Source: Paracoccus denitrificans
Lineage (GTDB): Bacteria; Pseudomonadota; Alphaproteobacteria; Rhodobacterales; Rhodobacteraceae
Assembly (NCBI RefSeq): GCF_900100045.1
Contig: NZ_FNEA01000010.1
Location: 62,001 to 126,000, forward strand
Direction of reading: 5' to 3'
Length of the DNA: 64,000 nucleotides
Part shown: piece by piece, positions 8,496-17,421 of the stretch
Layout: every line of letters begins with the position of its first letter
Numbering within the stretch: the stretch's first letter is position 1
Notes under the pieces: model-generated
The model's database searches: none
The model's input: only the letters and a program-made list of their open reading frames with translations
Told to the model about the DNA's origin: nothing
Position numbers and translations under genes: made by a program

Positions 8496-9680
8496 TTAGA
8501 CCCCCACCTCGATGATAGCGCGGGCCAGGATCGGGATGGTGTTGTCGTTCAGCCCGGCGATGTTGATGCGCGAATCGCCCACCATGTAGATGCCGAACTC
8601 TTCCTTGATGCGCTTGACCTGTTCGGGCGTGGCGCCCAGGCGCGAGAACATGCCGCGATGCTCGGCCACGAAGCCGAAACGGTCCGAACCGCTGAGATCG
8701 CGCAACTCGCCCGCCAATTGCTCGCGCAGGCGCAGCATGCCGCTGCGCACCGCTTCCAGCTCGGCCATCCAGTCGGCGCGCAGTTCGGGCGTGGTCAGCA
8801 CGGTCGAGACGATCTTGGCGCCGTGGAAGGGCGGGAAGGAATAGGTCTGGCGGTTCAGGAAGGCCATGGCGCCCTGCGCCAGCTCCCTGGTCGCCGCATC
8901 GGCGCAAAGCGCCAGCAGGCAGCCGGTGCGTTCGCGGTAGATGCCGAAGTTCTTGCTGCACGAGGCCGCGATCAGCACCTCGGGGATGCGCGAGGCGATC
9001 AGCCGGGTGCCGGCCGCGTCCTCTTCCAGCCCGTCGCCGAAGCCCTGATAGGCCAGGTCGATCAGCGGCAGCGCGCCGGTCTTTTCCAGGATCGAGGCGA
9101 TCTCGGCCCATTGATCCAGCGTCAGGTTGGCGCCGGTCGGGTTGTGGCAGCAGCCGTGCAGCAGCACCATGTCGCCCTTTTTCGCGGCGGCGAGGTCGGC
9201 CTTCATGCCCTCGAAATCGACGCCGCGGGTCTCGGCATCGAAATAGCGATAGGTCTGCACCGGCAGGCCCATGAAATTCATGATCGAGACATGGTTCGGC
9301 CAGGTCGGATCGCTGACGAAGACCCGCAGGTCCGGGTTCGCCATGCGCGCCAGTTCCAGCGCCTGCCGGAGGGCGCCGGTGCCGCCGACCGTCGCCAGCG
9401 TCGCGGTGGTCTCGGATTTCAGTCCGTCGCCCAGGATCAGCTCGCCCATGGCCTTTTGGAACTCGGGCTCGCCCGAGAGGCCGGCATAGGTCTTGGTGGT
9501 CTCGGTTTCCAGCATGCGCTGCTCGGCGGCGTGGACGGCCCGCATGATCGGGGTGTGGCCGGTGGCATCCTTGTAGACCCCCACGCCCAGGTCGATCTTG
9601 CCCTGGCGGGGATCGGCCCTGAATTCGCCCATCAGGGCCAGGATCTTGTCGGGGGCCTGCGGTTTCAGATTGCCCAGCAT
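8496..9680 (-). CDS. Aspartate/aromatic amino acid aminotransferase
   Basis: Class I PLP-dependent aminotransferase of 394 residues. It shows the AspC/TyrB subgroup pattern: IDLGVGVYKDATGHTPIMRAV, the aspartate-binding HNPTGANLT, and the PLP lysine in SCSKNFGIYRERTG (Lys243). Substrates are probably aspartate and aromatic amino acids. AspC and TyrB cannot be told apart here. The ATG at 9680 shares one base with the sseA stop (TGATG), so the gene is translated with sseA; a GTG one codon upstream is less likely. Confidence 0.93.
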   Translation of the reverse strand: MLGNLKPQAPDKILALMGEFRADPRQGKIDLGVGVYKDATGHTPIMRAVHAAEQRMLETETTKTYAGLSGEPEFQKAMGELILGDGLKSETTATLATVGGTGALRQALELARMANPDLRVFVSDPTWPNHVSIMNFMGLPVQTYRYFDAETRGVDFEGMKADLAAAKKGDMVLLHGCCHNPTGANLTLDQWAEIASILEKTGALPLIDLAYQGFGDGLEEDAAGTRLIASRIPEVLIAASCSKNFGIYRERTGCLLALCADAATRELAQGAMAFLNRQTYSFPPFHGAKIVSTVLTTPELRADWMAELEAVRSGMLRLREQLAGELRDLSGSDRFGFVAEHRGMFSRLGATPEQVKRIKEEFGIYMVGDSRINIAGLNDNTIPILARAIIEVGV

Positions 9681-10540
9681 CACGCGTCTCCGGTTGCGAT
9701 TTTAAGGTCGGGGAAGCTGCCCCATTCGGCCCAGCTTCCGTCATAAAGCGAATGGTCCCGGTGCCCGATGCGTTCAAGCGCCAGGAACAGCACGGCCGCC
9801 GTCACCCCCGAGCCGCAGGTGGTGATGACGGGTTTCGACAGGTCCACGCCGGCGGCCTCGAATTCGGCGCGCAGCGCATCGGGTGATTTCAGCGTGCCGT
9901 CCTGGTCGTAGAGCCGGCCGAAGGGCAGGCTTTTCGAGCCGGGGATGTGGCCCGAGCGCAGGCCGGCCCGCGGTTCGGTCGCCTCGCCGCGGAAGCGTTC
10001 GGCCGAGCGCGCATCGACGATCTCATGGTCGCCCAGCTTGCTGGCCGCGGCGACCTGGGTCACGTCGCGCACCAGCGCCGCCTGGCGTTGCACGGTGATG
10101 TGGCGGTCGCGCAGGATCGGCGGCATGTCCTCGATCTCGCGGCCCTCGGCCAGCCATTTGCCGAAGCCGCCGTCCAGCACCGCCACGTCCTGCTTGCCCA
10201 TCAGCTTGAAGGTCCACCAGACCCGCGCCGCCGAGCGCACGGGCGAATTGTCGTAGATCACGACCTGATGGCCGTCGCCGATGCCCATGGCGCGCATGCG
10301 GCTGATGAACATCTCGGGCTGGGGCGCCATATGCGGCAGTTCGCTGCGCTTGTCCGCGATCTCGTCGATGTCGAAGAAGCGGGCGCCGGGGATATGAGCG
10401 GCCATGTATTCGGCCCGCGCATCGCGGCCGGGCTCCAGGAACCAGGTGGCGTCGATGACGCGCAGGTCGGGATCGCTCAGATGGGCGGCGAGCCAGTCGG
10501 TCGAGACCAGCACTTTCGGATCGTCGGAATCGGTGGACAT
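9680..10540 (-). CDS. sseA: 3-mercaptopyruvate sulfurtransferase
   Basis: The 286-residue product has two rhodanese domains. The C-terminal one carries the active-site loop CGSGVTAA (Cys242). CG[ST]GVT is the loop expected for mercaptopyruvate sulfurtransferase rather than thiosulfate sulfurtransferase. It moves sulfur from 3-mercaptopyruvate to thiols or cyanide. The start at MSTDSDD has AGGAAGG upstream. Its partner downstream, an aspartate-type aminotransferase, could supply mercaptopyruvate by transaminating cysteine, which would make the pair a cysteine desulfuration unit; this is inference. Confidence 0.92.
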   Translation of the reverse strand: MSTDSDDPKVLVSTDWLAAHLSDPDLRVIDATWFLEPGRDARAEYMAAHIPGARFFDIDEIADKRSELPHMAPQPEMFISRMRAMGIGDGHQVVIYDNSPVRSAARVWWTFKLMGKQDVAVLDGGFGKWLAEGREIEDMPPILRDRHITVQRQAALVRDVTQVAAASKLGDHEIVDARSAERFRGEATEPRAGLRSGHIPGSKSLPFGRLYDQDGTLKSPDALRAEFEAAGVDLSKPVITTCGSGVTAAVLFLALERIGHRDHSLYDGSWAEWGSFPDLKIATGDA

Positions 10541-10605
10541 CGGCCTTCCTCCCGCGCGCGCAGAAACGACACCGATGTAACCGCAGCCGCGCGGGGCGGC
10601 AAGGC

Positions 10606-11076
10606 TTAACCCTGCTTCAGCAAACGCTGTTTCTGCCGGTTCCAGTCGCGCTTGGCGGCGGTTTCGCGCTTGTCGGCGACCTTCTTGCCCTTGGCGACGC
10701 CGATCTTCAGCTTCACCTTGCCGCGGTCGTTGAAATACATGACCAGCGGCACCAGCGTCATGCCCTCGCGCCCGATGGCCTGCCACAACCGCGCCAGTTC
10801 CTTGCGCGAGACCAGCAACTTGCGCCGCCGCCGCTCCTCATGGCCAAAGACGCCGGCCTGCTTGTAGGCGGCGATATAGGCGTTGATCAGCCACAGCTCG
10901 CCATTCTCGACCGAGGCATAGCTTTCGGCGATGTTGGACTGGCCGGTGCGCAGGCTTTTCACCTCGGACCCGGTCAGCACGATGCCGACCTCGAGATCGC
11001 TTTCGATGAAGTAATCGAAGCGCGCCCGGCGGTTCTCGGCGATGATCTTGTAGTTCGGGTCGGATTTCGTGGCCAT
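10606..11076 (-). CDS. smpB: SsrA-binding protein SmpB
   Basis: SmpB binds tmRNA and delivers it to stalled ribosomes in trans-translation. The 156-residue product has the family start [17 protein letters not shown], the core [19 protein letters not shown] and the basic C-terminal tail [20 protein letters not shown] that enters the mRNA channel. No ssrA gene is seen in the window. The gene lies 65 bases upstream of sseA on the same strand and is divergent from the TPP enzyme gene. Confidence 0.97.
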   Translation of the reverse strand: MATKSDPNYKIIAENRRARFDYFIESDLEVGIVLTGSEVKSLRTGQSNIAESYASVENGELWLINAYIAAYKQAGVFGHEERRRRKLLVSRKELARLWQAIGREGMTLVPLVMYFNDRGKVKLKIGVAKGKKVADKRETAAKRDWNRQKQRLLKQG

Positions 11077-11227
11077 GATCGGGCAGAGATAGGGCGGGCG
11101 CGCGGGGCTGTAAAGGCCGGAGCACGGATGGCGGCGGCATGATCGGCCCTGATCGACCGGCGCATCTTGCCAGTTCGATGCAAGCTGGCCCAGACTGCCC
11201 GGAAAGAAGGGCAGCGGAGGGACGGCG

Positions 11228-12889
11228 ATGCGGCACGGTGGGCAGATTCTGGTCGATGCGCTGAAGACGAACGGGGTCGGGCGGGTGTTCTCGGTCCCCG
11301 GCGAAAGCTTTCTGGCGGTGCTGGACGGGCTTTACGCATCCGGCATCCGGAACGTCGTCTGCCGGCACGAGGGCGGCGCCGCGATGATGGCCGAGGCGCA
11401 TGGCAAGCTGACAGGACGGCCCGGCGTGGGTTTCGTCACCCGCGGCCCCGGCGCCACCAATGCCAGCGCCGGGGTGCATGTGGCGCGGCAGGATGGCACG
11501 CCGATGATCCTGTTCGTCGGCCAGATCGCCCGCGCCGACCGTGACCGCGACGCCTTTCAGGAGGTCGATTACCGCGCCATGTTCGGCCCGCTGGCGAAAT
11601 GGGTGGCCGAGATCGACCAGACCGAGCGCATACCGGAATATGTCTCCCGCGCCTTTCATCTTGCCATGTCGGGCCGACCCGGCCCCGTGGTGCTGGCGCT
11701 GCCCGAGGACATGATCTCGGCCCGGGCCGAGGTGCCGGACCTGCCGCCGCCCGCTGCGCCGCTGGCCGCTGTGGCCGCGGAATCGGTCGAGGCCGTCGCG
11801 CAGGCGCTGGCCGGGGCCGAACGTCCGCTGGTCGTGCCCGGCGGGACGCTGTGGTCGCAGGCGGCCGCCGACGACCTGGCGCGCTTTGCCGAAAGCTGGG
11901 GCCTGCCCGTCGCGGTGCCCTTCCGCCGCCAGGGGCATATCGACAATGCGCATCCGAACTATGTCGGCGACCTGGGCGTCGGCATGAACCCGGCGCTGGG
12001 GCAGGCGCTTTCGCAGGCGGATTGCGTGCTTTCGCTGGGCTCGCGGCTGGGCGACACGCTGACGCGCGGCTACGAGCTGATGGACCCGGTGCGCCCGCAT
12101 GCCCGGGTGATCCATGTCCACCCCTCGCCCGACGAGCTGGGGCGTCTGTGGCGGCCCGATCCGGGGCTGGCGGCGGACCCGCGCGTGGTGGTTGCGGCGC
12201 TGGCCGCCTTGCCGGTGCCGCGGCGCTGGGACGGCTGGACCGCCGGGCTGCGCGCGGCATACGAGGCCTGGCAGCAGCCGCGCCCCACCCCCGGCGCCGT
12301 GCGGATGGAGGCGGTGGTGCGCTGGCTGTCCGACCATCTGCCGCCGGATGCGATCATCACCAACGGCGCCGGGAACTATGCGGCCTTCGTCCATCGCTAT
12401 TACCGCTTTCGCCGCTGGGGCACGCAACTGGCGCCGACCTCGGGCTCGATGGGCTACGGCCTGCCCGCCGCCATCGCCGCCAAGCTGGAGCATCCCGGCC
12501 GCAGCGTGGTTTGCATGGCCGGCGACGGCTGCCTGCAAATGACGGTGAACGAGCTTTCCACCGCCGCCCAGCATGGTGCCGCCGTCATCGTCATCGTGGC
12601 GAATAACGGCCATTACGGCACCATCCGCATGCATCAGGAGCGCAGCTATCCCGGTCGTGTCTCGGGCACGGCGCTGGCCAATCCCGATTTCGTCGCGCTG
12701 GCCCGGGCCTATGGCGGCCATGGCGAGACGGTAACCCGGCAGGAGGACTTCGCAGATGCCTTCGCCCGGGCGCAGGCGGCGGGCAGGCTGGCGGTGCTGG
12801 AGTTGATGCTCGACCCCGAGGCGCTGAGCACGGGGGCCACCCTTGCCGAAACCCGCGCGGCGGGCGCGGCCGGGTTGCGCCGGGCCTAG
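11228..12889 (+). CDS. Thiamine diphosphate-dependent enzyme, acetolactate synthase-like
   Basis: The 553-residue product has the three-domain layout of the acetolactate synthase/benzoylformate decarboxylase superfamily: an N-terminal PYR domain with catalytic Glu48 in [13 protein letters not shown], a central domain, and a C-terminal TPP-binding domain with [13 protein letters not shown] (GDG near residue 432) and NNGHYG. No small regulatory subunit lies next to it, so it is probably not the biosynthetic IlvB; the substrate is unknown. The start has GGAGG about 7 bases upstream. It stands alone between divergent smpB and convergent pit. Confidence 0.9.
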   Translation: MRHGGQILVDALKTNGVGRVFSVPGESFLAVLDGLYASGIRNVVCRHEGGAAMMAEAHGKLTGRPGVGFVTRGPGATNASAGVHVARQDGTPMILFVGQIARADRDRDAFQEVDYRAMFGPLAKWVAEIDQTERIPEYVSRAFHLAMSGRPGPVVLALPEDMISARAEVPDLPPPAAPLAAVAAESVEAVAQALAGAERPLVVPGGTLWSQAAADDLARFAESWGLPVAVPFRRQGHIDNAHPNYVGDLGVGMNPALGQALSQADCVLSLGSRLGDTLTRGYELMDPVRPHARVIHVHPSPDELGRLWRPDPGLAADPRVVVAALAALPVPRRWDGWTAGLRAAYEAWQQPRPTPGAVRMEAVVRWLSDHLPPDAIITNGAGNYAAFVHRYYRFRRWGTQLAPTSGSMGYGLPAAIAAKLEHPGRSVVCMAGDGCLQMTVNELSTAAQHGAAVIVIVANNGHYGTIRMHQERSYPGRVSGTALANPDFVALARAYGGHGETVTRQEDFADAFARAQAAGRLAVLELMLDPEALSTGATLAETRAAGAAGLRRA

Positions 12890-12899
12890 ACCTGACGAT

Positions 12900-14324
12900 C
12901 TAGAGCCCGACGATTCGGACCAGCGCCGCGGCCAGCGTGGCGGCGGCGGGCACAGTCACCAGCCAGGCGCCCAGGATCATGCGCATGTAGGATCGGCGCA
13001 CCAGATGGCGGCGGCGGCGTTCCTCGGCGGGCAGGGGGGCGTGGCTGGCCGCCAGCCGGCGGTCGCGCCATTCGCGATAGAAGCCGACGCCGAACACGCC
13101 GCCCACCGCGACATGCGTGGTCGAGACCGGCAGCCCGAGCAGCGAGGCCCACAGCACCGTCGCCGCCGTCGCCAGCGAGACGCAAAGCGCGCGCGAGGCG
13201 TTCAGCCGGGTGATGCGGCTGCCGACCATATGCACCAGCCGCCGCCCGAACAGCAGGATACCCAGCGCGATGCCAAGGCCGCCCAGAAGCAGCACCAGCC
13301 GGGCGCGCAGGTCGTCGTCGCCCCCCGCCGACAGACTGTCGAGGATGATGGTCAGGGGCGCCGCCACGTTCGAGACGTCGTTGGCGCCATGGGCAAAGCC
13401 CATGACCAGCGCCGCGGCAATCAGCGGCACCGCCAGCAACTGCTTCATCGCCAGACGCCCGCCACCCATGCCGCGCGTCTGGCGGTCGATGCGCCGCCGG
13501 GTATAAAGCCAGCCGAGCCCGCCGCAGACCAGCACCAGCACCGCATTCGCCGCCAGCCCCGAGCCGTGCCAGGCCAGTTCCGCCACCCCCGCCAGCATGG
13601 CCGAGGCCAGCCCGACGATCACCGGCATCCAGGTGCGGGCGGCGGCGATGCGATCCTCGCGATCCAGCACGAGCATGCGCAGCAGCACCATCAGCCCGGC
13701 CGCGATCAGGCCGGAGACCAGTGGCGAGGCGATCCAGCCAAAGGCGATCATCGCCATGGCCGGCCAGTTCACCGCGCCGGCGCCAAAGGTCGCCATCCCT
13801 GCGCCGGCGATGGCGCCGACCACGGAATGCGTGGTGCTGACCGGCGCGCCGAGCCATGTGGCAAGGCTGATCCAGCTGCCCGCCGCCAGCAGCGCGGCCA
13901 GCATCATCCGCGCCGTCGCCTCGCCCTCGCCCAGCGTGCTGCCGACCAGCCCCTCGGTCAGCGTGGCGGTTACCGCGCTGCCGGCGATGACCGCGCCCAG
14001 CACCTCCATCGCGGCCATCAGCAGCAGGCCGGCGGTCATGCCGATGGCGCCCGCGCCCACTGCCGGCCCCAGCGCGTTCGCCACGTCGTTGCCGCCGATC
14101 GACAGCGCCAGATAGGCCGCGACCGCGATGCTGGCCGCCAGGATGCCAAGGGCGGGCTGATCCGCCAGAAAGCCGGTGCCAACATAGCTGGCGGCGGCGA
14201 TGAAGATCAGCGCCAGTCCCAGCCGCATGAGCGGGCGCGCAGAATGCAGCCCTGCGCGCTCGGCATTGGTGACGCGGCTCAGATCCTTGTCCAGCGTGCG
14301 GTATTCGCGGGGTTCGCGCCTCAT
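12900..14324 (-). CDS. PiT family inorganic phosphate transporter (first copy)
   Basis: Low-affinity phosphate:cation symporter of 474 residues with about 10-12 hydrophobic segments. Both halves carry the PiT signature: GGNDVANALGPAVGAG in the N-terminal half and GANDVSNVAAPL in the C-terminal half, with APVSTTHSVVG and LPVSTTHVAVGG loops. The long N-terminal cytoplasmic region (TLDKDLSRVTNAERAG) and the C-terminal EERRRRHLVRR tail are shared with the paralog at 48544-50028. No DUF47/PhoU-like partner is adjacent. Its ATG overlaps the Nudix stop by four bases. Confidence 0.92.
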   Translation of the reverse strand: MRREPREYRTLDKDLSRVTNAERAGLHSARPLMRLGLALIFIAAASYVGTGFLADQPALGILAASIAVAAYLALSIGGNDVANALGPAVGAGAIGMTAGLLLMAAMEVLGAVIAGSAVTATLTEGLVGSTLGEGEATARMMLAALLAAGSWISLATWLGAPVSTTHSVVGAIAGAGMATFGAGAVNWPAMAMIAFGWIASPLVSGLIAAGLMVLLRMLVLDREDRIAAARTWMPVIVGLASAMLAGVAELAWHGSGLAANAVLVLVCGGLGWLYTRRRIDRQTRGMGGGRLAMKQLLAVPLIAAALVMGFAHGANDVSNVAAPLTIILDSLSAGGDDDLRARLVLLLGGLGIALGILLFGRRLVHMVGSRITRLNASRALCVSLATAATVLWASLLGLPVSTTHVAVGGVFGVGFYREWRDRRLAASHAPLPAEERRRRHLVRRSYMRMILGAWLVTVPAAATLAAALVRIVGL

Positions 14325-14791
14325 TCGGGCGCCGGCCGGTGCTTGGCTGCGGGCAGGCGGCGCAGAAGCTGCTTCAGCCCGGTCTCGGCGACCATGCGGG
14401 CGGCGTCCTCGGGGGTGAACCAGCGGCGCTTGCGCTCATGCGCCTCGGGGAACTCCCGTTCCAGCCTGTCGACGTAAAGCGGAAAGACCCGCACCTCGAC
14501 CGGGATGGCGAAGCCGCGATCCTGGTCCTTGTCATAGTGATAGCGGCCGATCTCGGTCTCGGTGACGCGGCCGACGACGCCGGCTTCCTCCCATGCTTCC
14601 TGCCGGGCGGCGTCGGCCAGGCTGCGGCCGGGCATGGGCCAGCCCTTGGGCACGATCCAGCGCCCGGTGCCGCGGCTGGTCACCAGCAGCACGTCGCCGG
14701 TCGTCTCGTTCAGGCACAGCGCGGCGACCTGCATGTCGGGCGGGCGGCGGCCGATCAGCCGCGCCAGCCTTTCGCGGAACTCGATGATCAT
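14321..14791 (-). CDS. Nudix hydrolase with altered Nudix box
   Basis: The 156-residue product matches the diphosphoinositol polyphosphate phosphohydrolase-like Nudix subgroup (RWIVPKGWPMPGRSLADAA, then QEAWEEAGV). Against the canonical GX5EX7REUXEEXGU box it keeps Gly50, Glu65, Glu68, Glu69 and Gly71, but has Arg56 for the first Glu and Gln64 for Arg. The metal-binding EE pair is retained, so activity on a nucleoside or dinucleotide polyphosphate is plausible. It sits in a tight arfB-nudix-pit run with ATGA overlaps on both sides. Confidence 0.88.
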   Translation of the reverse strand: MIIEFRERLARLIGRRPPDMQVAALCLNETTGDVLLVTSRGTGRWIVPKGWPMPGRSLADAARQEAWEEAGVVGRVTETEIGRYHYDKDQDRGFAIPVEVRVFPLYVDRLEREFPEAHERKRRWFTPEDAARMVAETGLKQLLRRLPAAKHRPAPE

Positions 14792-15219
14792 GCCGGGTCC
14801 TCCGCATCGCGGATGCGGCCACGCGTCGCCTTGACCTCGCCGCGCTGGGTCTTGGCGGCCAGCCGGCGGCGCTGGCTGCCCAGCGTCGGACGGGTCGGGA
14901 TGCGCTTGCGCGGCGCCACCAGCGCCTGGCGGATCAGTTCGGCCAGCCGTTCGCGCGCCAACTCGCGGTTGCGGGCCTGGCTGCGGGTTTCCTCGGCCCG
15001 GATCAGCACGGCGCCGTCCTGTGTCCAGCGCCGCCCGGCCAGCCGCTTCAGCCGCGCCTTGACCGGCGGGGCCAGATGCGGCGAACGCTCGGCCTCGAAG
15101 CGCAGCTCGACCGCCGTCTCGACCTTGTTCACGTTCTGCCCGCCCGGTCCCTGGGACCGGGTGAACTGTTCGGACAGTTCCCATTCCTCGATGGCGATCT
15201 GGTCGTTGATGCGCAGCAT
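14788..15219 (-). CDS. arfB: Alternative ribosome-rescue factor ArfB (peptidyl-tRNA hydrolase)
   Basis: The 143-residue product contains the GGQ catalytic motif (SQGPGGQNVNKVETAVELRF, GGQ at 26-28) and a basic C-terminal tail (PTLGSQRRRLAAKTQRGEVK) that enters the mRNA channel. This matches codon-independent rescue factor ArfB/YaeJ rather than RF1/RF2, which are much longer. It backs up the trans-translation system that includes SmpB. The start at 15219 (MLRINDQI) fits the family; a TTG at 15237 is possible. Confidence 0.92.
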   Translation of the reverse strand: MLRINDQIAIEEWELSEQFTRSQGPGGQNVNKVETAVELRFEAERSPHLAPPVKARLKRLAGRRWTQDGAVLIRAEETRSQARNRELARERLAELIRQALVAPRKRIPTRPTLGSQRRRLAAKTQRGEVKATRGRIRDAEDPA

Positions 15220-15285
15220 GGTGCGAATATGTCGCAAATCCCGGTTAAGAAAAGATCAAGCGAATCACGAAACGCGCAAATTGCG

Positions 15286-17337
15286 TCAGTGCAGCCGGAT
15301 TGCCGCAGTCGCCGAGGCCCCATCCGCATCCACCACCGTCAATTCGGCAAAGCCCGGACCGGGATTGGGCAGGCTGGCCAGGGGCTGCGGCTGGGCGATG
15401 GCGGCGGGCGCGCCGTTCAGAAGAAAGGTCCATGGCCCGCGCCCGCCCCGCGCCTTGGCGGTCAGCGGTCCCCGTGCGTCGATCTCGGCGCCGTCGGGCG
15501 GATAGGTCAGGCGCAGCGCGTCCGGGCCGGCGGGGCGGGCCGCCATGGCGCTGGCCGTGCCCGCCGGGGCAAAGCGGCGCAAGGGCAGGGGCAGGGCGCT
15601 GTTGGGCAGCGTGAGCGTCTGCGGCGGAGGCGGCGGCAGCGCAACCGAGGGCAGCGCGTCGAACAGGTCGAACAGCACCGGCGCCGCCAGATCGCCGCCA
15701 AAGGCGCCGGGCACAGGCGTCCCGTCCGGCCGCCCCAGCCAGACCGCGCCCACCCGCGCGCCGTCGAACCCCACCGCCAGCGCGTCCCGATGCCCGTAGG
15801 AGGTGCCGGTCTTGTAGGCCAGCACGCGTTGCCGAACGCCCTGTGGGGCGGGGTTCTGGCCGAGGATATTGCCGACCTGCCAGGCGGCGACCGGGCCGAA
15901 CATCGGCGCCGGCCGCTCCTCGCCCCCACCCGGCAGGGCCGACAGCGTGATGCCCCGCCCGCCGCGGGCCAGCGCCGCATAGCCCTCGGCCAGCCCCTCC
16001 AGCGTCACGCCCGCACCGCCCAGCACGACGGCCAGCCCCGGCACCTCGCCGGGCAGGCGCAGTTCCACCCCGCCCCGGCGCAGCGCCTGCGTGACGCGGT
16101 TCGGCCCCACGGCATCGGCCAGCTTCACCACCGGGATGTTCAGCGACCAGATCAGCGCGTTCTTCAGGCTGACGGTGCCGCGGAAATGATGGTCGAAGTT
16201 CTGCGGCTGCCAGCGGCCGAAGACGGTCGGCCGGTCCTCGATCAGCGTCTCGGGATGCGCCAGCCCGTCGTCGAAGGCCAGCCCGTAGACAAAGGGCTTC
16301 AACGTCGATCCGGGGCTGCGCCAGGCCCGCGCCATGTCGACGAAGCCGGCGGATGCGCCATCGGTCCAGTCCGCCGCGCCGACCTCGGCCAGGATCTCGC
16401 CGTTGCGGTGATCTGCCAGCACCACCGCCGCCGACAGCCGCCGCCCGGCGCCGCGCACGGCGCGCGAGGCCAGTTCCTCGGCCCGGCGCTGCAGGCGCGC
16501 ATCGATGGTGGTCTCGATCCGCAAGGCGCCGGGATGCTCGCGCACCAGCCGCGCGGCCAGCAGCGGCGCCAGCGCCGGAAAGGCCCGGCGAACGCGCGGC
16601 ACCGGCTCGGCCATCGCCGCCCGCGCATCGGCATCCGAAATCAGCCCGGCCCGCGCCGCCCGCGCCAGCACCCGGTCGCGCGCGGCCGTGGCCCTCTCGG
16701 GGAAACGATCCGGCCGCCGCGTCTCGGGCGATTGCGGCAGCGCAACCAGCAGCGCGGCCTGCGCCGGCGTCAGCCGCCGCGGCTCCTTGCCGAACCATTG
16801 CAGGCTGGCGGCGCGGATGCCCTCGACATTGGCGCCATAGGGGGCGAGGCGCAGGTAAAGCTCCATGATCTCGCGCTTGCCCAGCCGCCGCTCCAGCGCC
16901 AGGGCCAACCGCATCTGCCGCCCCTTGCCGGCCCATTGCCCGGTCGGCCCGTCCTCGATCAGCCGGGCGGCCTGCATGGTCAGGGTCGAGCCGCCCGAGA
17001 CCACGCGGCCATGCCGCAGCGCCTGCACGCCCGCGCGCAGCAGCGCCCGTGCATCGATGCCGGAATGGCCCGGAAACCGCCGGTCCTCCCACAGCAGGAG
17101 CATGTCGAGAAACAGCGGATCGACCGGCCCCGCATCCAGCCGCCAGCGCCCGTCCGCGACCTGGAACGCCCGCAAGAGGGTGCCGTCCCGCGCGACGACC
17201 TCGGCCCCCACCGGCACCTCCAGCCGCGGCAGCGCCGTCGCATCGACCCAATCGTCGAACCGATCCCGCGCCCCGGCCCCGATGCCCAGGACCAGAACGG
17301 CAGCCATCAGCGACAGGGCGAAGCGGCGCGATCTCAT
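15286..17337 (-). CDS. pbpC: Penicillin-binding protein 1C
   Basis: Bifunctional class A peptidoglycan synthase of 683 residues. It has an N-terminal membrane anchor (residues 7-22), a GT51 glycosyltransferase domain with catalytic Glu84 in EDRRFPGHSGID and GGSTLTMQ, and a transpeptidase domain with SPGSTLKPF (Ser344, Lys347), a SLN motif and KTGTSYG. A C-terminal BiPBP_C-like domain then follows. The YfhM alpha-2-macroglobulin gene that often accompanies pbpC is not next to it. The gene is 84 bases downstream of ycjF on the same strand. Confidence 0.95.
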   Translation of the reverse strand: MRSRRFALSLMAAVLVLGIGAGARDRFDDWVDATALPRLEVPVGAEVVARDGTLLRAFQVADGRWRLDAGPVDPLFLDMLLLWEDRRFPGHSGIDARALLRAGVQALRHGRVVSGGSTLTMQAARLIEDGPTGQWAGKGRQMRLALALERRLGKREIMELYLRLAPYGANVEGIRAASLQWFGKEPRRLTPAQAALLVALPQSPETRRPDRFPERATAARDRVLARAARAGLISDADARAAMAEPVPRVRRAFPALAPLLAARLVREHPGALRIETTIDARLQRRAEELASRAVRGAGRRLSAAVVLADHRNGEILAEVGAADWTDGASAGFVDMARAWRSPGSTLKPFVYGLAFDDGLAHPETLIEDRPTVFGRWQPQNFDHHFRGTVSLKNALIWSLNIPVVKLADAVGPNRVTQALRRGGVELRLPGEVPGLAVVLGGAGVTLEGLAEGYAALARGGRGITLSALPGGGEERPAPMFGPVAAWQVGNILGQNPAPQGVRQRVLAYKTGTSYGHRDALAVGFDGARVGAVWLGRPDGTPVPGAFGGDLAAPVLFDLFDALPSVALPPPPPQTLTLPNSALPLPLRRFAPAGTASAMAARPAGPDALRLTYPPDGAEIDARGPLTAKARGGRGPWTFLLNGAPAAIAQPQPLASLPNPGPGFAELTVVDADGASATAAIRLH

Positions 17338-17377
17338 GCCCGATCAATACGCCAGATGCGGCCGGGAAAGAACCTCA

Positions 17378-17400
17378 CCTTCTTCGTTCCCCAAATACTC
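17378..17400. repeat. Dispersed 3'-end motif, copy after ycjF
   Basis: CTTCTTCGTTC, then a short spacer and AAATACTC, lie just after the ycjF stop (minus-strand reading GAGTATTT...GAACGAAGAAG). It is one of several near-identical copies at gene ends in this window. Confidence 0.7.
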
Positions 17401-17421
17401 ATGCGACCGCGCGATCCGCGC

